A stretch of 7,999 nt of DNA, taken from positions 1-7,999 of the forward strand of contig CAJUIM010000142.1 of the NCBI GenBank assembly GCA_910586275.1, written 5' to 3'. Shown here one piece after another: positions 1-5,045 of the stretch (within the stretch, counting starts at the first letter, position 1; each line of letters begins with the position of its first letter). Made by a program: the position numbers and the translations under genes. Under the pieces are notes generated by a model. That model was given only the letters and a program-made list of their open reading frames with translations. It had not been told where the DNA came from and made no database searches. This stretch comes from an uncultured Lachnospiraceae bacterium. Lineage in GTDB: Bacteria; Bacillota; Clostridia; Lachnospirales; Lachnospiraceae.

Positions 1-23
1 GTATCTCGCCGGCAACGAAATTG

Positions 24-52
24 AGTATAGCACCCTTGGTAAGAGTTGTCAA
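24..52 (-). promoter_or_regulatory. Strong sigma-A promoter reading out of the window
   Basis: Read on the minus strand, a perfect -35 TTGACA (47-52) is followed by exactly 17 bases and a -10 TATACT (24-29). The bases just before the -10 are TGC, which makes an extended -10 as well. The start of transcription should lie near position 17, so the transcript leaves the window almost at once. The few transcribed bases visible are rich in G and C (GCCGGCGAGATAC). A promoter this close to consensus is typical of rRNA, tRNA or other stable RNA units, but the product lies outside the window and cannot be named. Confidence 0.85.
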
Positions 53-56
53 TAAC

Positions 57-91
57 TTTTTTTAAATTTTTTTTATTTTTTTTCGCTTTTT
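57..91 (-). promoter_or_regulatory. Phased A-tracts (UP-element-like) upstream of the edge promoter
   Basis: Four A-tracts on the minus strand (57-63, 67-74, 76-83 and 87-91) lie directly upstream of the -35 box. Their centres are roughly 9 to 10 bases apart, close to one helical turn, which is the arrangement that gives intrinsic DNA curvature. A/T-rich DNA at this place is also what the alpha subunits of RNA polymerase contact as an UP element. The sequence pattern is direct; the role as UP element or bend is inferred. Confidence 0.6.
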
Positions 92-175
92 CTATTTAAT
101 CTATATATTGTATGTTTCACATTTGTTCTCAACAAGTTATAGTATCCCTTATGGCAGCATTATTTATAAAAAAAT

Positions 176-655
176 CTATAGCCTTAAGTCCACAATCCAA
201 TTAGCAATAAAATTTTTATTATAAATATTAACAAGCAGCGTACTCTCTTTTGTCCAAGCCATAATCTGACTCCCAAAGTTCCCCATGGGGAAACTTTCGA
301 CTATTATATATAAAATCCAAAACATGATAATAAGTTCCAATGCCCCTGCCGCTGCGCCAAGCAGCCTGTCAGCTATTCTAATCAGCGGTAATCCGGCCAG
401 AGTCTCAATGGATTTCATTATCATGTTCAAAAGCTTGTATGCTAAGCTGATGACCAACAACAGCAGCACAGACACAACGGTTGTTTTTATATTTTTTTCC
501 AGAACGCTGGCAATCAGTAAAAATACTGCCGCAAGCACAATAAGTGACATAAACAGAGAGACTACCCTGTTCATTTCTTTTGCAAACCCATGCCTAAATC
601 CTTTCCAGGTTCTCCAGACCATAAATATTATAAATATTATAACTAATAAATTCAC
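176..655 (-). CDS. CvpA-family membrane protein
   Basis: This 159-residue integral membrane protein has about four hydrophobic segments (roughly residues 2-16, 30-52, 58-80 and 98-120) and the family-like stretch IRIADRLLGAAAG just before the last one, where CvpA proteins carry a conserved D/N-R-L-L-G motif. E. coli CvpA is needed for colicin V production and influences envelope behaviour; the biochemical role of the family is not settled. The start is a GTG at 655, chosen because AGAGGGAG sits five bases upstream. Only 11 bases separate it from the stop of the propeller gene before it, so the two are surely cotranscribed and probably translationally coupled. No convincing terminator follows the stop; the only dyad is a weak five-base stem at 123-135. 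The family call is from sequence character, not from a search. Confidence 0.82.
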   Translation of the reverse strand: MNLLVIIFIIFMVWRTWKGFRHGFAKEMNRVVSLFMSLIVLAAVFLLIASVLEKNIKTTVVSVLLLLVISLAYKLLNMIMKSIETLAGLPLIRIADRLLGAAAGALELIIMFWILYIIVESFPMGNFGSQIMAWTKESTLLVNIYNKNFIANWIVDLRL

Positions 656-666
656 CGGTTCTCCCT

Positions 667-1872
667 CTATTTCATTTCCATCACTTTCATTGCATCCTGA
701 GTCATAACAAGGAAACGGTTCCTCTTTTTGGTCGGTGTCAGCAAATATACCGTCTCTTCAAATTTACCCGAAAACCGTTCCACCCCATGCATATTATTAA
801 TGCTGTACTCCGTGCTGCTAAAAATAATGTATTCATCTTCGTCAAAAACGATATCCGTATATTCCATATCAAAACTCTTGCTGTTGATCAGTCTCCCGCC
901 CCCGTCATATATGTCCAAGCGATATTTTCCGTCATTCTCCGTATTAAGAAATACCAAACCAACATATTTCTCCGTATAAAAAATGCTCTGCACTTCTTCG
1001 TTCAGAAGATTTTCCTGTGCGCTGATCGGCTTTTCGCTCCCTGAGAAAAACATAATCCGGTCGTCCGATACCGCAAACGCTGTATTGCTGTTCATAAAGC
1101 GGATATAAGGCACTACATTTCCCTGATAGTCATACCCGCTTACAAAACGGTCTGCAGATAAATTTTGCCCGACTTCCCCAAAGTTATGGAATGCAACGGA
1201 TGTTTTCATCTTTCCGCTGTCTACATACAAATACGATATAGCCAGCAATTCCCCATTGGGCGAAATGCTTATATCAACAGGATATCCCGACTTGTCCATT
1301 GTAGTTTCGCTTTCCACCAGTTCATTTCCCTTTGAATCATACAAGTTAATTCTGGTAATCTTTGCATCATCCAATATTACTGCCACAATTCCGTTTGCCG
1401 AAACCCTGAATTTTCTGATTGGAAGGTTAGTAGTAATCTCCCCGCGGCTTCCCGCGTTGTCCATAATGTAAATCGTGCGCCCATTGTAATCACCAATCGC
1501 AGCTATTGTGCCGTTAATGTCCACCATAGGATTCTGCATTTCATAAGTCTGATTCCAAAGCACAATTCCCCTGCTGTCCATACAGCTTGCCCCGTCTTTG
1601 CTATAGGTCAGAATGTTATTCCCCAACGCAAGGTAAGCAGAGCCTTCTATTTTCGGCACCGGGATGGAACTTATGACCACACCCTCCTCATATTCCCTGT
1701 TCTGCCAGCTTGCAATCGCCATAAGTACCGTTGCCGCCACCAGTGCCACCACAAGGATGCCTCTGTAAAAAATCGTCAGCTTATGTCCCCTTATTCTCTC
1801 TTTATAATTAATAATGCGTTCCTTTTTTTCCTTTCTGCCCTTGGAGCGCAGAAATTCCCTGACACCCGCCAT
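667..1872 (-). CDS. Membrane-anchored beta-propeller-like protein, DUF5711 type
   Basis: The 401-residue product begins with a short, very basic cytoplasmic tail (residues 1-35, many K and R), has one membrane helix at about residues 36-56, and then carries about 340 residues that would face the outside. That part is made of repeated short beta-strand units with turns such as DSRG, DNAG, DSKG, SPNG and DGGG, as expected for a propeller of the WD40/YVTN kind. I recognise the layout as the DUF5711 family of Lachnospiraceae, whose function is unknown. No catalytic motif is visible. An in-frame ATG at 1902 would add ten residues, but it has no good ribosome binding site, while the ATG at 1872 has GGAG five bases upstream; I therefore prefer 1872. 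The gene has its own promoter (1999-2027) and leads directly into the CvpA-family gene, which suggests the two membrane proteins act together. Confidence 0.8.
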   Translation of the reverse strand: MAGVREFLRSKGRKEKKERIINYKERIRGHKLTIFYRGILVVALVAATVLMAIASWQNREYEEGVVISSIPVPKIEGSAYLALGNNILTYSKDGASCMDSRGIVLWNQTYEMQNPMVDINGTIAAIGDYNGRTIYIMDNAGSRGEITTNLPIRKFRVSANGIVAVILDDAKITRINLYDSKGNELVESETTMDKSGYPVDISISPNGELLAISYLYVDSGKMKTSVAFHNFGEVGQNLSADRFVSGYDYQGNVVPYIRFMNSNTAFAVSDDRIMFFSGSEKPISAQENLLNEEVQSIFYTEKYVGLVFLNTENDGKYRLDIYDGGGRLINSKSFDMEYTDIVFDEDEYIIFSSTEYSINNMHGVERFSGKFEETVYLLTPTKKRNRFLVMTQDAMKVMEMK

Positions 1873-1940
1873 TTTCTCTCCATTTCCGTTTCTGTATGAC
1901 ATAGATGGCCATATTATTGATCATGCCCATCCTTGCTTTT

Positions 1941-1954
1941 TTATAAGCTTATAA
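1941..1954. repeat. Perfect 14-base palindrome in the leader of the DUF5711-type gene
   Basis: TTATAAGCTTATAA reads the same on both strands. It lies about 70 bases upstream of the preferred start codon and about 40 bases inside the predicted transcript. It could be an operator or a weak RNA hairpin. With no T-run in the right place it is not an intrinsic terminator. Palindromes this A/T-rich also arise by chance. Confidence 0.4.
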
Positions 1955-1980
1955 GGCGCCCCCGTTTTCCGCCCATCGCA

Positions 1981-1999
1981 TAAGAATTGCATTTTCTTA
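1981..1999. promoter_or_regulatory. Dyad over the predicted start site (possible operator)
   Basis: TAAGAA (1981-1986) and TTCTTA (1994-1999) form a perfect six-base inverted repeat with a seven-base centre. It touches the -10 box of the promoter at 1999-2027 and covers the expected transcription start near 1992, which is a common place for a repressor site. The regulator is unknown and the call is an inference. Confidence 0.3.
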
Positions 2000-2027
2000 T
2001 TTTAGCACACTTGATGAACGGCTTCAA
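1999..2027 (-). promoter_or_regulatory. Predicted promoter of the DUF5711-CvpA pair
   Basis: On the minus strand TTGAAG (2022-2027) is followed by 17 bases and TAAAAT (1999-2004), with TGC directly before the -10, making an extended -10. The -35 overlaps the stop codon of the preceding 251-residue gene. Transcription would begin near 1992, leaving a leader of about 120 bases before the preferred ATG at 1872. Confidence 0.6.
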
Positions 2028-2779
2028 TTCCTTTCCTCACGATCTATCATTTCCCCCGTCATAACCGCTGTCTGTATAAAATCATGGAGCTTGTCAAAGC
2101 TGTTGACGGTCATTACCGCAATGGCGCAAAATATTATGAAAATACAGAGCACTGCCATCCGCACCCATAGAAAAGGCGATTTTCCATGCCTCCTATCCCT
2201 ATTGCTCAACGCCACCAGTTCCGCCGCATCACCGGAACTGTTCCTATCCTTCCCCCCGCCAGACGTTTCTTCTCCGTCAGGACGAATGCTCTCCGTCTCC
2301 GTATCTTGCCGCTTTTTCCGCTGCCGTCTCTCATAGAGTTTCCCAAGGTCATCTTTCATCTTCTCTTCCGCATCAAAAAACACATAATATCCCGTCAACA
2401 TCTGTCCTCTTCCCCAGTCATCCAGAATAATTCCTCCGGTATCCGGATCCAGATGCCCCAGTCTCCTATAGCTGCCGGGAAACGTCTTTTTTGTTTTTGC
2501 TTCCTCGGCTCTGCCCGCTTCTGTGGCGGCTTTCCCCTTTCCTCCCTCACCTATGCTTTCTTCCGGAAGGCCTTGTCCCCTCTGCCTGCATATGCCATAG
2601 ATGAAATAAATTTCTGTCCCTCCGCTTATCTCCTTCTTTCCGTACAGAACGGTTTCCGTGCCGTCATCCTCCTCTTCCTCCTCACAAACAGTCAGATATT
2701 GAAGGACATAGTCTTCTATGTATACTATTCTCGCTTTATCTATTGTCCCGACTGCCCTGACCGCTTTTGGCAAAGCCAT
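2024..2779 (-). CDS. Uncharacterised tail-anchored membrane protein (251 aa)
   Basis: I cannot name this product. Residues 1-65 form a compact domain with YIEDYVLQYL, then an acidic run (EEEEEDD, 33-39) and VLYGKKE followed by IYFIYGIC. Residues 66-100 and 155-200 are charged, low-complexity linkers. Between them a second folded stretch ends in GYYVFFDAEEKMKDDL (130-145). One membrane helix lies at about 204-226, preceded by a basic segment, so the bulk should be cytoplasmic with some 25 residues outside. The pattern YIEDYV, LYG and YFIYG recalls a Lachnospiraceae family of hypothetical proteins, some of which I believe carry an extracellular LysM domain after the helix; none is present here. 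That link is from memory and uncertain. A GTG at 2785 is also in frame, but AAAGGTGG is seven bases from the ATG at 2779, so the ATG is preferred. Confidence 0.72.
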   Translation of the reverse strand: MALPKAVRAVGTIDKARIVYIEDYVLQYLTVCEEEEEDDGTETVLYGKKEISGGTEIYFIYGICRQRGQGLPEESIGEGGKGKAATEAGRAEEAKTKKTFPGSYRRLGHLDPDTGGIILDDWGRGQMLTGYYVFFDAEEKMKDDLGKLYERRQRKKRQDTETESIRPDGEETSGGGKDRNSSGDAAELVALSNRDRRHGKSPFLWVRMAVLCIFIIFCAIAVMTVNSFDKLHDFIQTAVMTGEMIDREERN

Positions 2780-2833
2780 GGCCACCCCACCTTTCCAAAT
2801 GATATACTTATAGTTCTATCCGCTGTTGCGACT

Positions 2834-2842
2834 ATTATATCA
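2834..2842 (-). promoter_or_regulatory. Extended -10 promoter of the 251-residue membrane protein gene
   Basis: On the minus strand TGATATAAT provides a consensus -10 (2834-2839) with the TG of an extended -10. No acceptable -35 is found 16 to 18 bases upstream, where the sequence is part of an A/T palindrome. Transcription would start near 2827, giving a leader of about 48 bases. An independent promoter is expected here because a terminator separates this gene from galM. Confidence 0.55.
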
Positions 2843-2846
2843 CTTT

Positions 2847-2864
2847 ATAAAAAACATTTTTTAT
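2847..2864. repeat. 18-base A/T palindrome in the promoter spacer
   Basis: ATAAAAAA and TTTTTTAT flank a two-base centre and are perfect inverted complements. The element lies just upstream of the extended -10 and occupies the -35 region of the promoter, so a protein bound here would compete with RNA polymerase or take the place of the missing -35 contact. Whether it is an operator or only A/T-rich spacer is not decided by the sequence. Confidence 0.4.
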
Positions 2865-2902
2865 CGCAAACTGTCGAAGGCAGATGGCTTTTTTTCGACG
2901 GC

Positions 2903-2930
2903 AAAACCCCGCTGCAGGCAGCGGGGCTTT
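2903..2930 (-). terminator. Intrinsic terminator after galM
   Basis: A GC-rich stem pairs 2907-2914 with 2919-2926 around a four-base loop, with GCCCCGCTGC as its minus-strand left arm, and is followed on the minus strand by TTTT. It starts about 15 bases beyond the galM stop codon. An A-run on the opposite side (AAA at 2928-2930 read on the minus strand) would also give a short T-run in the plus direction, so weak bidirectional activity is possible. Confidence 0.8.
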
Positions 2931-2944
2931 GAATTGCTCTTTCC

Positions 2945-3991
2945 CTATGATGTTTCAAATCGGAATACAGTGACCGTATCGTAAACCCTTTCCGGCCCAA
3001 ACACCGCAGACGGAAACTCCGGCTTATTGGGGGTATCCGGATAATACTGAGTTTCCAGGCACAATCCTGACCTTTTCCTATAGACGGTGCCCCCTTTTCC
3101 TTTTTCTTCCGTCTGGAAGTTGCCGGCATAAAACTGCACGCCGGGTAAATCCGTATAGACTTTCATGACACGCCCGCTGACAGGCTCTTCCACCGTTGCT
3201 ATATGGCGCATTGTTCCCTCTTCGCCATCCAATACCCAATTATGGTCATATCCTCCGTTCAGCGTCAATTGCCCAAATTCCGCATCTATCCTGTCCCCGA
3301 TTCTTCTTGGCACGGTAAAGTCCATAGGAGTCCCCGCTACCGGCGCAATCTCACCGGTGGGGATAGCCCCGGCGGCGACCGGCGTATATTCGGCAGCATA
3401 AATCGTCATAATATGATCATTGATGCTTCCCGCTCCGTGCCCTGCCAGATTAAAGTAAGTATGATTGGTCATATTGATGATGGTCCGCTTATCGCTGGCA
3501 GCATGATAATGGATTCTCAGTTCGTTATTTTCCGTAAGGGCATAAGTTACCTGCACCTTTTTGTTTCCCGGGAAACCCATCGTTCCGTCCGCATCTTCCA
3601 GTGTAAAAGTCACGCTGTCCGTTCCTTCCAAAACATCCCAGACTCTTTTGTGATACCCTAAATCCGCATGGCTATGCAGATTATTCCTTCCGTCATTAAC
3701 GTCCAGCTGATATGTAACTCCGTCCAAGGTAAATGCGGCATTGCCTACGCGGTTGGCATTAGGACCGATTGTCGCCCCGTAATTTGCCTTATTTACATAA
3801 TATCCATCCAAATTATCATAGCCGAGAACTACATCTTCCGGCTGTCCGTTTTTATCCGGTACCCAAAGGCTCACCAGAATCGCACCGTAATTTATGACCT
3901 GTGCCCTCATTCCCCTGCCGTTTTCCATGCTATACTGAAATATCTGCGTACCGTCTTCCATAGTGTCAAATAACGTTTTCCGAATCCCCAT
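2945..3991 (-). CDS. galM: Aldose 1-epimerase (galactose mutarotase)
   Basis: The enzyme interconverts alpha and beta anomers of galactose and other aldoses in the cytoplasm, the entry step of the Leloir pathway. The 348 residues match the usual family length and show its landmarks in order: NYGAILVSLWVPD near residues 34-46, N80-R81 in GPNANR, NNLHSH with H107, the catalytic TNHTYFNLAGHG with H177 as likely general acid, GGYDHNW with the substrate-binding D249, and CLETQYYPD with E313 as likely general base. No signal peptide is present. GGAGG lies six bases before the ATG at 3991, so the start is secure. The gene follows recR after 55 bases with no good terminator between, so it may be cotranscribed with the DNA repair cluster, and it ends in a strong terminator. 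No other galactose gene is in the window. Confidence 0.95.
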   Translation of the reverse strand: MGIRKTLFDTMEDGTQIFQYSMENGRGMRAQVINYGAILVSLWVPDKNGQPEDVVLGYDNLDGYYVNKANYGATIGPNANRVGNAAFTLDGVTYQLDVNDGRNNLHSHADLGYHKRVWDVLEGTDSVTFTLEDADGTMGFPGNKKVQVTYALTENNELRIHYHAASDKRTIINMTNHTYFNLAGHGAGSINDHIMTIYAAEYTPVAAGAIPTGEIAPVAGTPMDFTVPRRIGDRIDAEFGQLTLNGGYDHNWVLDGEEGTMRHIATVEEPVSGRVMKVYTDLPGVQFYAGNFQTEEKGKGGTVYRKRSGLCLETQYYPDTPNKPEFPSAVFGPERVYDTVTVFRFETS

Positions 3992-4046
3992 TGCGTACCT
4001 CCGTATTCTTTTATGCCCTCCCGGAACCTTCTAAGGGAGCCCATAT

Positions 4047-4643
4047 TTATAGTTCCGTCCTGCCCTCCAAAGCCCGCAGCAAAGTAACCTCATCAATATA
4101 TTCCAAATCGCCCCCCACCGGAACCCCGCTGGCAATCCTGGTCACCTTGATTCCCGTGGGCTTAATAAGCTTAGCGATATACATGGCCGTCGTCTCTCCC
4201 TCCAAGCTGGAATTAGTAGCTATGATCACTTCGGCAATCTCCCCCTCCAACCGATGCATCAGTTCCTTCAGCCGTATATCATTGGGTCCAATGCCCAACA
4301 TGGGGGATATGGCTCCGTGCAGCACATGATATACGCCGGCATACTTTCCGGTTTTTTCATAGGCGGCAAGATCACGGGTATTCTCCACCACCATAATTGT
4401 TCCGTGATCCCTCTTTTCATTGGCACAGACAGGACATAATTCCTGATCCGTAAGGGTAAAGCACCCGGCACAATATCTTACGTTTTCCTTTGCTTCTATA
4501 ATAATTTTAGCCAGCCGGTCCACCCTTTCCTTCGGCATATTAATCAGGTGAAACGCCAGTCTCTGCGCTGATTTTGTGCCGATTCCGGGCAATCCTGCCA
4601 GTTCGTCAATCAGTTTATTGATATGTCCGCTATACAAGTCCAT
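4047..4643 (-). CDS. recR: Recombination mediator protein RecR
   Basis: RecR works with RecF and RecO to load RecA on gapped, SSB-coated DNA. The 198-residue length is standard. A helix-hairpin-helix (LPGIGTKSAQRLAF, 18-32) binds DNA; a zinc finger uses C58, C61, C70 and C73; the Toprim domain follows from about residue 82, with E87 in VVEN and the acidic NSSLEGE motif (144-150); the C-terminal GVPVGGDLEYIDEVTL stretch is typical. All key residues are present. The ATG shares one base with the stop codon of ybaB (TGATG), so translation is probably coupled, and the ribosome binding site is inside ybaB. The order dnaX-ybaB-recR is conserved across many bacteria, which supports the call. Confidence 0.97.
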   Translation of the reverse strand: MDLYSGHINKLIDELAGLPGIGTKSAQRLAFHLINMPKERVDRLAKIIIEAKENVRYCAGCFTLTDQELCPVCANEKRDHGTIMVVENTRDLAAYEKTGKYAGVYHVLHGAISPMLGIGPNDIRLKELMHRLEGEIAEVIIATNSSLEGETTAMYIAKLIKPTGIKVTRIASGVPVGGDLEYIDEVTLLRALEGRTEL

Positions 4644-4993
4644 CAGAAGGGCAATCCTCCTCCTAAGCCCAATCCGCCGGTCATCTTATTCATGATTTCC
4701 GCATTGGCCTCATCCGCTTTGCGGAGCGCTTCATTAGTTGCCGCAACGACCAAGTCCTCCAGCATTTCAATGTCTTCCGGATCCACTACCTCTTCCGAAA
4801 GCTTTACTTTAACGACTTCCTTCTTCCCCGTCACTGTCACTTCCACCGCTCCGCCACCCGCAGAAGCCGAGAATTCTTTCGTCTCCATTTCCTTCTGGCT
4901 TTCTTCCATCTGACGCTGCATGCGCTGCGCCTGTTTCATCAGATTATTCATGTTGCCCGGCATGCCGCCCGGAAAACCACCTCTTTTTGCCAT
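4643..4993 (-). CDS. ybaB: YbaB/EbfC family nucleoid-associated protein
   Basis: This 116-residue protein belongs to a small dimeric DNA-binding family found between dnaX and recR in many bacteria. A glycine- and methionine-rich N-terminus (residues 1-15) precedes a helix with NLMKQAQRMQRQMEESQKEM, the middle carries the family beta-sheet (EFSASAGGGAVEVTVTGKKEVVKVKL), and the C-terminus ends in the glycine-rich MTGGLGLGGGLPF. The start at 4993 is chosen over an upstream in-frame ATG at 5065, which would overlap dnaX, because AGGAGGAAGG lies directly before it and MAKRGGFPGGMPG is a typical N-terminus. It likely shares a transcript with dnaX, 52 bases upstream, and its stop overlaps the recR start. 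Confidence 0.95.
   Translation of the reverse strand: MAKRGGFPGGMPGNMNNLMKQAQRMQRQMEESQKEMETKEFSASAGGGAVEVTVTGKKEVVKVKLSEEVVDPEDIEMLEDLVVAATNEALRKADEANAEIMNKMTGGLGLGGGLPF
4656..4664 (-). promoter_or_regulatory. recR ribosome binding site encoded within ybaB
   Basis: AGGAGGAGG on the minus strand lies 12 bases before the recR ATG and is read as the glycine-rich end of ybaB (LGGGLPF). The spacing is a little long, which fits a site aided by ribosomes finishing ybaB at the overlapping TGATG. Confidence 0.6.
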
Positions 4994-5020
4994 TCTCTTT
5001 CCTTCCTCCTGTTCCTGCCA

Positions 5021-5038
5021 TGCCGCTGTCCGGCGGCA
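5021..5038 (-). other. Hairpin between dnaX and ybaB
   Basis: On the minus strand TGCCGC, a six-base loop and GCGGCA form a perfect GC-rich stem a few bases after the dnaX stop. No T-run follows, so it should not end transcription by itself. It could affect mRNA stability or the ratio of dnaX to ybaB expression. Confidence 0.4.
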
Positions 5039-5045
5039 GTTCCGA

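Noticed and set aside
1..10. Start of a tRNA gene (GGCGAGATAC on the minus strand)
   Set aside because: Ten bases at the edge fit an acceptor arm plus U8-A9, but the tenth base is C where G is usual and no further arm can be checked, so it is not listed as a feature.
123..135. Possible terminator after the CvpA-family gene (TTGTT, three bases, AACAA)
   Set aside because: The stem has only five A/T-rich pairs and no T-run in the right place, so it would be very weak.
2186..2932. Long plus-strand open frame of 248 codons opposite the unnamed membrane protein
   Set aside because: It runs through the promoter, the palindrome and the galM terminator stem, has no ribosome binding site and shows no domain pattern. 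The minus-strand gene has a promoter, a good binding site and a clear membrane helix.
4018..4039. Possible terminator between recR and galM (CTCCC and GGGAG)
   Set aside because: Five pairs around a 12-base loop with no T-run on the minus strand; it also overlaps the space needed for the galM leader.
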